NCBI GenBank assembly: GCA_001829785.1
Contig: MICF01000007.1
Span: 62,001 to 126,000, forward strand
Reading direction: 5' to 3'
DNA: 64,000 bases
Source of the DNA: Sulfurimonas sp. RIFOXYD12_FULL_33_39
Lineage (GTDB): Bacteria; Campylobacterota; Campylobacteria; Campylobacterales; Sulfurimonadaceae
Part shown: positions 19,649 to 26,604 of the stretch, in pieces
Position numbering within the stretch: position 1 is the first letter of the stretch
Layout: every line of letters begins with the position of its first letter
The notes under the pieces: model-generated
Databases searched by the model: none
Seen by the model: only the letters and a program-made list of their open reading frames with translations
What the model was told of the DNA's origin: nothing
Program-made: the position numbers and the translations under genes

Positions 19649-20752
19649 TCAACCATTTTTTGTCAACATTTCAACTGCTTTTTTTGCTAAAGAAGGAAAA
19701 GTCGTAAGCTTTCCGCCATATACATGTAATATCTTATTTTGTCCGATATAATGCAAATCCAGTTTATACTCTCTAGACATACGAGTTGGGTCTTTTTGGC
19801 TTTTTATAAGAGGTCTTACGCCGATATATACATCTTTTATATCTTTTCTTTTTAACTCAGTTTTTAGATATCTGTTGCTCTCTTTAAGCAGATACTCTAT
19901 ATCTTCATTATTTATTTTTATATCGTCTATTTTTGACTCTTCGCTTCGCTCGGTTGTACCTATAAGAGTTGTATCTGCTTGTGGAATAATAAAAAATACA
20001 CGTTTGCTTGTTGTTTCTAATATAAGCGGATTTGGAACCAGAACTTTATCTATGACAATATGAATACCGCTGAGTTTTTCTATAGTATATGATGAAGGCA
20101 GATTAAATTTTGTATTTATCTCATCAATCCATGCTCCTGCTGCATTGATAAGCAGGTTTGTTTCAACTACCCCTTTATCTGTTGTCAATCTGATTATGTT
20201 ATTGTCTAAAAAAAGTGTTTTTATTTCTGTCTCTTCAACTATTTCTACTTTGTTATCTTTAGCTTGTTGCGCTATTTTATTTGTAAGGGCATAATCATCC
20301 GTTTTTGCATCAAAGTATCTAAAAACCGCTTTTAAATTATCTTCTTTAATGTACTTAAACTCTTTAGTAAAATCTTTTATTGATACTGCAGATGCCTTTT
20401 GTCCGTGCTTTGCAAAAAAACTGTAAAGCCATAATCCAAAACGTATCATCCATATAGGGCGTTTGGAATTTTGATATATAGGGAGATAAAAACTGCAAAG
20501 TTTGACTAAATCCGTATAGGTCTCTAGTAGATATTTTTGATCACGCAGAGCTTCTCTTACAAGAGCAAACTCAAAATGTTCAAGATAACGAAGTCCACCG
20601 TGTATTAGTCTTGATGAGTGAGATGAAGCCCCGTATGCAATACGGTTTTTTTCAAGTACAAGTACGGTTTTGCCAACTGCTGCCAGCTCTTTTGCAATTG
20701 CAACGCCGTTGATACCTGCTCCAATAATAACAACATCATATTGAGTTCTCAT
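19649..20752 (-). CDS. GlpD-like FAD-dependent glycerol-3-phosphate dehydrogenase, short form
   Basis: 367 residues. The FAD-binding site is VVIIGAGINGVAIAKEL, and the GlpD signature SSHSSRLIHGGLRYLEH follows. A second family segment, HVYGGKLTTFPSLAKKA, is near the C-terminus. Typical GlpD enzymes have about 500 residues with an extra C-terminal helical domain; this protein ends right after the GGKLTT element. It probably oxidises glycerol 3-phosphate to DHAP with transfer to quinone, but substrate range could differ. It lies 4 bp after pilT on the minus strand. Confidence 0.82.
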   Translation of the reverse strand: MRTQYDVVIIGAGINGVAIAKELAAVGKTVLVLEKNRIAYGASSHSSRLIHGGLRYLEHFEFALVREALRDQKYLLETYTDLVKLCSFYLPIYQNSKRPIWMIRFGLWLYSFFAKHGQKASAVSIKDFTKEFKYIKEDNLKAVFRYFDAKTDDYALTNKIAQQAKDNKVEIVEETEIKTLFLDNNIIRLTTDKGVVETNLLINAAGAWIDEINTKFNLPSSYTIEKLSGIHIVIDKVLVPNPLILETTSKRVFFIIPQADTTLIGTTERSEESKIDDIKINNEDIEYLLKESNRYLKTELKRKDIKDVYIGVRPLIKSQKDPTRMSREYKLDLHYIGQNKILHVYGGKLTTFPSLAKKAVEMLTKNG

Positions 20753-20756
20753 TTTA

Positions 20757-21839
20757 TTATAAATTACTAAGTACTCTTAAAAACTCTTCAGGTCTGTTTG
20801 AACTGGCTATTGCAGTTTCTTTTGTTATAATATTTTTTCTCAGCAGAGTCAAAAGCTGATCATTTTGAGTAGTCATGCTTGTCTCGTTTTGGTTTAATTG
20901 CATTTGAGAGTAAATTTGATGAATTTTATCTTCTCTAATTAGATTTTGAATAGCAGGGTTTGTTATAAGCACCTCTTGCGTTGCAACTACGCCGCCGCCT
21001 ATTTTGGGCATGAGTGATTGCGAAACTACACTAATAAGCGAAGATGCAAGCTGTGCTCTTACTTGAGACTGCTCTCCTGCATCAAAAACATCAATAATAC
21101 GGTTTATTGTTGAAGGCGCCGAATTTGTGTGTAGTGTCGCAAAAACTATATGACCGGTCTCGGCAGCGGTTAGTGCTGCTTCAATTGTCTCTTTATCTCT
21201 CATCTCCCCGATTAGTATAACATCAGGGTCTTGTCTTAGAGCAAATTTTAAAGCTGTTGCAAACGATTCCGTATTTGCTCCTACTTCTCTCTGAGAAAAA
21301 AGAGATTTTATATTTGTGTGTATAAACTCAACGGGGTCTTCTATGGTAATAATATGCTTGCTTTTTGTTAGATTTATTTCATGTAACATTGATGCAAGAG
21401 TTGTTGACTTTCCGCTTCCGGTAGGTCCTGTTACAAGAATTAATCCTTTCTCTTTTTTGACTAGCTCTTTAAATATAGGATTATTATTAAATTTTGCAAG
21501 TGGCGGTATCTCTATTGGAATCATACGAAAAGCACAAGCAATACCGGCTATCGTTCGATAGTAGTTTGCACGAAAACGACCAATATCTTCTAACTCAAAT
21601 GAAAAATCAAGTTCGTTTTTATCTTCAAATATCTTTTTTTGCTTGTCCACTATAAGTGCATAAGCCATCTCTTCGACTTCTTTGGCGGTTAAAACCGGAA
21701 GATTTAAAGGTTTTAATGACTTATCGATTCTTATTTGCGGTTCACTTCCCGGAACAAGGTGCAAATCTGAAGAGTTGAAGTGTAAAACACTCTTTAACAA
21801 TTTTTTAATATCAATCGGCTGTTTTGTTTCACTATTCAT
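20757..21839 (-). CDS. pilT: PilT-like type IV pilus retraction ATPase
   Basis: 360 residues of a secretion-type hexameric ATPase. It shows an N-terminal PAS-like part with SSDLHLVPGSEPQIRID, Walker A GPTGSGKSTT, the Asp box TIEDPVEF, Walker B DVILIGEMRDKETIEAAL and the His box TGHIVFATLHTNSA, which is the PilT pattern (AIRNLIRE is seen as IQNLIRE). No other pilus genes are in the window, so its partners are elsewhere or it serves another machine. It lies 11 bp after gatC and 4 bp before the GlpD-like gene. Confidence 0.92.
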   Translation of the reverse strand: MNSETKQPIDIKKLLKSVLHFNSSDLHLVPGSEPQIRIDKSLKPLNLPVLTAKEVEEMAYALIVDKQKKIFEDKNELDFSFELEDIGRFRANYYRTIAGIACAFRMIPIEIPPLAKFNNNPIFKELVKKEKGLILVTGPTGSGKSTTLASMLHEINLTKSKHIITIEDPVEFIHTNIKSLFSQREVGANTESFATALKFALRQDPDVILIGEMRDKETIEAALTAAETGHIVFATLHTNSAPSTINRIIDVFDAGEQSQVRAQLASSLISVVSQSLMPKIGGGVVATQEVLITNPAIQNLIREDKIHQIYSQMQLNQNETSMTTQNDQLLTLLRKNIITKETAIASSNRPEEFLRVLSNL

Positions 21840-21850
21840 AATAAAGAGCG

Positions 21851-22141
21851 TTATTCAATAATTTTAGGAACTATAAAAAAGTGATCTGCACTCTGCGGTG
21901 CATTTTTAAGAATGCTGTCGTTTATTTGAGTATCGCAAAATGCGACGTCTTCTCTTGCAAAGGTTGCTTCATCACTCATAGCAAATTTGTCGTCCACATT
22001 ATCCGTATTTAATTCACTTAAATTATCTACAAAACTGACTATTTCAGAAAGTTGATTTATAATTTCTTCTCTTTTATCCTCTGAAACTTTTAAAAATGAT
22101 AGTTTTTCCAATTTTGTCAATAGCGCGTCATCTACTTGCAT
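21851..22141 (-). CDS. gatC: Asp/Glu-tRNA(Asn/Gln) amidotransferase subunit C
   Basis: 96 residues, standard GatC length. It has the N-terminal pattern VDDALLTKLEKLSFLKVS, then EIVSFVDNLSELNTDNVD and the C-terminal FIVPKIIE. It stabilises the GatAB amidotransferase that forms Gln-tRNA and Asn-tRNA by transamidation. gatA and gatB are not in the window, as is common in this group. First gene of gatC-pilT-glpD-like on the minus strand. Confidence 0.92.
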   Translation of the reverse strand: MQVDDALLTKLEKLSFLKVSEDKREEIINQLSEIVSFVDNLSELNTDNVDDKFAMSDEATFAREDVAFCDTQINDSILKNAPQSADHFFIVPKIIE

Positions 22142-22265
22142 ATAATAATCCTAATACAATAATTTTTTAAGATTGTAACAAAAAAAATCTATCTATTTGA
22201 TGAAACTTTAACAAACTATGCGATATTATTTTGAACTTTTAATAATTATATAGATAAATGAGGGA

Positions 22266-22859
22266 ATGTTTTTGAGCTTAAAAGATAATATCAGTATGGT
22301 AAAAGAGGAGTTAAACTCCGAAGAGAAGTTTTTTGAAAAAGCGGTAATGACTGAAAAGTTCGTTAAAAAATATAAAAATATTATGATAGCCTCCGTGGTT
22401 GCAATAGTTTTGGTTGTAGGTGCAAACTTAGCATACAGTGCAAATGAAAACAGCAAAATTACAGCTGCAAATGTAGCTCTTCTTAAACTACAAAAAGATT
22501 CAAAAAATGCAGATGCACTTAGTGAGTTAAAAATGTTAAGTCCAAATCTTTATGATGTTTGGATATTCTCTCAAGCTGTTGCAAATAAAGATTTAGAGCT
22601 ACTAAAGAGCTTGAAAAATACGGATGCGTTAATTTTAAATGATTTGGTAAAGTATGAGTTGGCTACTGACGCCGCTTCGCTTGAAAGTTACGCTTCAAAG
22701 CAAGATGCAATATTTAAAGATTTGGCACTTGTGCAAAGTGCAGTCATTCTTTTGAATGAAAATAAAATAGATGAAGCGAGAAATAAACTCTCTATGATTT
22801 CCAAAGAATCTTCATTAAATAAACTTGTTGCTGCACTTATGCACTACGGAATAAAGTAA
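22266..22859 (+). CDS. YfgM-like membrane-anchored TPR protein
   Basis: 197 residues: a cytoplasmic N-terminus, one membrane helix at about residues 38-58 (IMIASVVAIVLVVGANLAY), and a periplasmic helical repeat region. This layout matches YfgM, a periplasmic chaperone-network protein associated with the Sec translocon. The ATG at 22266 is only 1-2 nt from AGGG; a TTG at 22272 with 7 nt spacing may be the true start. The next gene encodes a BamB-like lipoprotein, as in the E. coli yfgM-bamB order, which supports the call. Confidence 0.7.
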   Translation: MFLSLKDNISMVKEELNSEEKFFEKAVMTEKFVKKYKNIMIASVVAIVLVVGANLAYSANENSKITAANVALLKLQKDSKNADALSELKMLSPNLYDVWIFSQAVANKDLELLKSLKNTDALILNDLVKYELATDAASLESYASKQDAIFKDLALVQSAVILLNENKIDEARNKLSMISKESSLNKLVAALMHYGIK

Positions 22860-22863
22860 TATT

Positions 22864-23856
22864 TTGAAGTATTTATCAATTATCCTTTTATCATTTATGA
22901 CGCTTATCTTCAGTGCATGTAGTTCTAAAAAGGTGTATGAACCATCAGATGTTGTTGGAAATTGGAAAGCTACAGGGAGCAGTAAATATACAATTAAAGA
23001 TATTTCGCCAGATGCTGCATTAGTAGAAGATCAAAAGGTAGTCGTCAAAAATAACATCTTAGATGTGAAAATTCCACAAAACGACAGACTTCTTGGATAT
23101 AGTGATGGATGGGTAATTAGCTCAAATATTGAGGGTGACTTAACACTTATATCTGCAGGTAGTAAAAAAGTAGAGAAGTTTAGTCTAAAGAAAACTATTG
23201 CTACAGCCAGTTCGCAGGGTGATATATTGGCAGTTTTGTTTGCGGATAATGAGATGGCACTTTACTCGATAGAGAGTAAAGCTATACTATTGAAAGAACA
23301 AGGCGATGCGCCAATTGCCGTTAATTCTAAAATTGTAAAACCATACTTTAGAGATGATTTAGTTCTTTTCTCTACACTTGACGGTAAAGTTGTTATTATC
23401 AGCTTAAAAATGAAAAAGAAGCTAAGAACCGTAATTGTCAGCGGTGAAGCAAACTTTAACAATATTATATATTTTGGACTTGTAGATAACAAGATAATTG
23501 CTGCAACAGGGCATAAAATACTCTCTTTAGCTCAAAAAGAGATTAGATTGGCTTATGATATTAGAACTATTTTAGAGAGTGAAAAAGAGATATTTGTAGC
23601 AACTAAGCAGGGAGAAATCATATCTCTGACACCTGAGCTTCAGCAAAATGCAAAACTGAAATTCCCGTTTGCCCACTTTTTAGGAATGATAATAAATAAC
23701 GATAAATTGTATGTACTAGAAAAAGAAGGCTATATAATAGAGATTTCAAAAGATTTATCAAAATACAGTGTTTATGAAGCAGATGTAGAAGACGGTTACG
23801 TATTTATAAACGACAAAATCTTTTTTGTGGATGACAGATATATCTCGGTAGAGTAG
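22864..23856 (+). CDS. BamB-like beta-propeller lipoprotein
   Basis: 330 residues starting at TTG. The lipoprotein signal peptide SIILLSFMTLIFSAC has the lipobox FSAC (Cys 19), with SSKK after it, so outer membrane sorting is likely. The rest is a series of short beta repeats typical of PQQ/BamB-like propellers (DGWVISSN, DGKVVIISL, EGYIIEIS). It begins 4 bp after the YfgM-like gene. A role in outer membrane protein assembly is inferred from fold and order; sequence similarity to BamB is too weak to be sure. Confidence 0.7.
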   Translation: MKYLSIILLSFMTLIFSACSSKKVYEPSDVVGNWKATGSSKYTIKDISPDAALVEDQKVVVKNNILDVKIPQNDRLLGYSDGWVISSNIEGDLTLISAGSKKVEKFSLKKTIATASSQGDILAVLFADNEMALYSIESKAILLKEQGDAPIAVNSKIVKPYFRDDLVLFSTLDGKVVIISLKMKKKLRTVIVSGEANFNNIIYFGLVDNKIIAATGHKILSLAQKEIRLAYDIRTILESEKEIFVATKQGEIISLTPELQQNAKLKFPFAHFLGMIINNDKLYVLEKEGYIIEISKDLSKYSVYEADVEDGYVFINDKIFFVDDRYISVE

Positions 23857-23858
23857 TG

Positions 23859-24686
23859 ATGTCAAACGAGCTTGAAGCTTTTATAGAGTATATAACTGTT
23901 ATAAAAGCTCTTAGTAAAAAAAGTATTCAAGCTTATAAAAGCGATTTATACTCTCTTGAAAAAACTCTTAATAAATCTTTGATAGAGTTAGATTCTGCAT
24001 CTCTATTTTCTGCATTAGCTATATATAAAAACAGAAGAACTCTAAATAGAAAACTCTCCTCGGTTAATGCTTTTTTTGACTTTTGTTATAAAAACCAGTT
24101 TATGAATGAAAAAAATAGACTCAAATTTTCAAAAGTTCCAAAACTGCTTCCAAAATTTCTCTCATACAGTGAGATACAAAGCTCACTTAAACAAATAGAC
24201 AAAACTACGATATACGGTCTTCGCGATTACGCTTTAATACTTTTTTTATATGCTACCGGTACTAGAATAAGTGAATGTCTGGCTCTAAGAAGAGAAGATA
24301 TAGATGGTGAATGGCTCTATGTAAGACATGCAAAAGGTGAAAAAGAGCGCATAATCCCAATAGCACATGTTGCAAAAAAAGCGGTGGATGATTACCTAAA
24401 TGAAGTAAAAAGTCAAAAAGATTTTGTTTGGTTTAACTACAAGGGCGGAAAATTAAGTCGAATATCGGCATATAAAATAACTCAGAAATATTTAGGAGTA
24501 TCTCCGCATGTTATTCGCCATTCATACGCTACTTCACTTATAAGAGGCGGAGCTGATTTGCGTGTAGTGCAAGAGCTGTTAGGGCATGCTTCTCTCTTAA
24601 CTACGCAAATTTATACACATATACAAAAACAGGATTTAAAAGAGACCGTTGAAGTATGTCATCCTATGGCTAAAGAGTACATGTGA
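23859..24686 (+). CDS. Xer-type tyrosine recombinase
   Basis: 275 residues with an N-terminal core-binding domain (about 1-95) and a C-terminal catalytic domain. The active-site set is complete: Arg in GTRISE, Lys in AKGEKER, HVIRHSYATSL (H-x2-R), His in LLGHASLLTT and Tyr in QIYTH. Most Campylobacterota use a single XerH; this protein is shorter than described XerH (about 350 residues), so I give no symbol. ATG at 23859 is preferred over GTG at 23856, which overlaps the upstream stop. Its dif site is not visible here. Confidence 0.88.
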   Translation: MSNELEAFIEYITVIKALSKKSIQAYKSDLYSLEKTLNKSLIELDSASLFSALAIYKNRRTLNRKLSSVNAFFDFCYKNQFMNEKNRLKFSKVPKLLPKFLSYSEIQSSLKQIDKTTIYGLRDYALILFLYATGTRISECLALRREDIDGEWLYVRHAKGEKERIIPIAHVAKKAVDDYLNEVKSQKDFVWFNYKGGKLSRISAYKITQKYLGVSPHVIRHSYATSLIRGGADLRVVQELLGHASLLTTQIYTHIQKQDLKETVEVCHPMAKEYM

Positions 24687-25156
24687 ATTTAACAAATAAT
24701 ACTTTTTTTTCCAAAGAATTCTTAAAGTCTCTTTTTTTTATTCAAAACAAGTGGCATCAGCATGGTGTATTGATACACACTCTTAGAGTTACGTACAATA
24801 TCTTAAAAGCAGGGGATTTTAAATTTTTTGCCGCAGGACTTTTACATGATATCGGCAAACCGTTTTGTGCTTATAAAAAAGATGCCGAAGATATGGAATT
24901 TGGCGAATACAGCTTTAGTGACCATGAAGAAAAAAGTTATCAAATAATTAAAAACTGGTTTTTTATAAGTGATTATACAAAACAGATAGTACGTTATCAC
25001 TATCTTATACGTGATTTGATAAAAAGCAAGGAAGAGGATTTGCCTAGATATGAGAGCAAAAAAAAGATTTGGGATACTCTAAACTCAGATATAAAAAAAG
25101 ATTTGGAAAAATTTTTATTATATGATGATTTAGGTAAAGGCAAAAAAAGAAGATAA
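24683..25156 (+). CDS. HD-domain phosphohydrolase
   Basis: 157 residues starting at GTG, overlapping the Xer stop by 4 bp (GTGA). The metal-binding pattern is H-x-HTLRVTYN early, GLLHDIGKP as the HD pair, and SDHEEKSY with a later conserved His (YHYLIRD). These are features of HD hydrolases acting on phosphate esters or nucleotides, but the substrate is unknown. Tight coupling with the Xer recombinase gene is the only context clue. Confidence 0.75.
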   Translation: MNLTNNTFFSKEFLKSLFFIQNKWHQHGVLIHTLRVTYNILKAGDFKFFAAGLLHDIGKPFCAYKKDAEDMEFGEYSFSDHEEKSYQIIKNWFFISDYTKQIVRYHYLIRDLIKSKEEDLPRYESKKKIWDTLNSDIKKDLEKFLLYDDLGKGKKRR

Positions 25157-25249
25157 CTCTAATGTTAATGTAATAAATATAATGTAAAATAATGTTTATA
25201 TACATGTAGATAGTCTATTTTATATACAAAAAAATATTTTTATATACTA

Positions 25250-25255
25250 TATAAT
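25250..25255 (+). promoter_or_regulatory. -10 element upstream of the NosL-like gene
   Basis: TATAAT at 25250-25255 in a very AT-rich 150 bp gap, 52 bp upstream of the ATG at 25307. No clear -35 is seen, which is common for Campylobacterota sigma-70 promoters. Confidence 0.4.
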
Positions 25256-25306
25256 TTTGTGTAAATTACTATGTTTTATTATTAAAAACAAAAGGTTTTA
25301 TTTATT

Positions 25307-25813
25307 ATGACAAAAAAAATTGTTCCTATTTTGGTAATATCTATTTTTATAGTAATAGTTGTAACGCTTTTTTTATCTCTCTCCTCATCGAAAAAGATGA
25401 TTGTAGTAAAAGATGGAAATATTAAGCAGCTGCCTATTGATATGAAGAGCGGCGTTTTTCAAGACAGTGACTGTGGAATGGTTATTAATGATTTACAGGA
25501 TGCTTCTCAAGTAATTATAAAAAGCGGAAAAAGTTGGTTTTTTCATGATAACGGCGGATTGGTAAAATGGCTTGAAGATAAAGAGTTTAAAGATAGTGCA
25601 AAAATCTGGGTTATGAGCAGAGACACAAAGAGATGGATAGATGCACGAGAGGCATTTTACTCGCTCAGAGATAAAACAGCTATGGGATACGGCTTTGGCG
25701 CGTATGAAAAAAAATCTGATGAATATGTTGATTTTGATACAATGCGTCTAAGAATGTTAAGAGGTGAAACTCTGCGAAATCCATCAATAAAAAAACAACT
25801 TTTGGGATATTAA
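25307..25813 (+). CDS. membrane-anchored NosL-like copper-handling protein
   Basis: 168 residues with an N-terminal membrane anchor (about residues 5-24) and no lipobox. The outer domain has the NosL-type CGMVI motif (Cys and Met as candidate Cu(I) ligands), then FHDNGGLVKWL, RWIDAREAFY and AMGYGFGAYE, all typical of NosL homologues. NosL delivers copper to nitrous oxide reductase. Here the partner gene is a SafE-like membrane protein 9 bp downstream and no nos gene is in view, so the client enzyme is unknown; a cbb3 oxidase or NosZ encoded elsewhere are options. Confidence 0.8.
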   Translation: MTKKIVPILVISIFIVIVVTLFLSLSSSKKMIVVKDGNIKQLPIDMKSGVFQDSDCGMVINDLQDASQVIIKSGKSWFFHDNGGLVKWLEDKEFKDSAKIWVMSRDTKRWIDAREAFYSLRDKTAMGYGFGAYEKKSDEYVDFDTMRLRMLRGETLRNPSIKKQLLGY

Positions 25814-25822
25814 TAGATATAT

Positions 25823-26536
25823 ATGGAAACAGTAAATATTATAAGCATAATTAGCATCGCATTTTTAGGCTCGTTCGGACACTGTATAGGAATGTGCGGA
25901 GGAATTGTTTTAGCATATTCGACAATAAAAATAGAACCAAAAAGCTCTAAAGTGTCACAAAGTGCGGCACATCTGCTCTACTCGTTTGGAAGAGTCTTTA
26001 CATACTCTATTTTGGGTGCAGTTTTTGGAACACTTGGCGGTGTAGTGACTTTTAACAATACTGCAAACGGTATGCTTCTTATAGTAGCAGGAATTGCTAT
26101 GGTTCTTGCAGGATTGTCACTAATGGGGAAAATAAAATTTTTAACTCTTATAGAACACTCTTTCTCATCATCTTCAATGTATAAAAATGCTTTTAAAAAT
26201 ATATTAAACTCAAAATCAAATTTTAGTTTTTTTGTTCTGGGTATGTTAAACGGTCTTTTGCCGTGCGGGTTCGTTTACTTTTTCGCTATAACTGCCGCAA
26301 GTACCGCAAGCCCACTTTACGGTGCTTTGGTAATGGCTATATTTGGAATAAGCACAATTCCCGCTATGTTCGGGCTTGGTTTTTTAACCTCTTTATCAAG
26401 TGCAACAAGTTTTAGGAATATGATGATGAGTCTCTCCTCTTTTGCCGTTATAATTTACGGTTCATACACAATCTACAATGGCTACGACTACATAGCCAGA
26501 GCTGAAAAAACATTAACCGAGTGCCATACCAAATAG
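25823..26536 (+). CDS. SafE/COG2836-type membrane protein with GHCIGMCGG motif
   Basis: 237 residues, about six transmembrane helices. The first helix carries GSFGHCIGMCGGIV (C-x3-C), and a later helix LNGLLPCGFVYFF holds the second conserved Cys, the pattern of the TauE/SafE-like, DsbD-related group often annotated as cytochrome or copper-protein biogenesis factors. Pairing with a NosL-like gene points to copper delivery or thiol chemistry for a respiratory metalloenzyme; this is inference. Confidence 0.8.
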   Translation: METVNIISIISIAFLGSFGHCIGMCGGIVLAYSTIKIEPKSSKVSQSAAHLLYSFGRVFTYSILGAVFGTLGGVVTFNNTANGMLLIVAGIAMVLAGLSLMGKIKFLTLIEHSFSSSSMYKNAFKNILNSKSNFSFFVLGMLNGLLPCGFVYFFAITAASTASPLYGALVMAIFGISTIPAMFGLGFLTSLSSATSFRNMMMSLSSFAVIIYGSYTIYNGYDYIARAEKTLTECHTK

Positions 26537-26554
26537 ATTTTATATTTAACTCGA

Positions 26555-26560
26555 TATAAT
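26555..26560 (+). promoter_or_regulatory. -10 element upstream of polA
   Basis: TATAAT at 26555-26560, 44 bp upstream of the polA ATG at 26605, in an AT-rich gap. No clear -35 is seen. Confidence 0.4.
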
Positions 26561-26604
26561 AAATATTAAAAAGAAATTAAATAAATATATGGATAAATTA
26601 AAAA

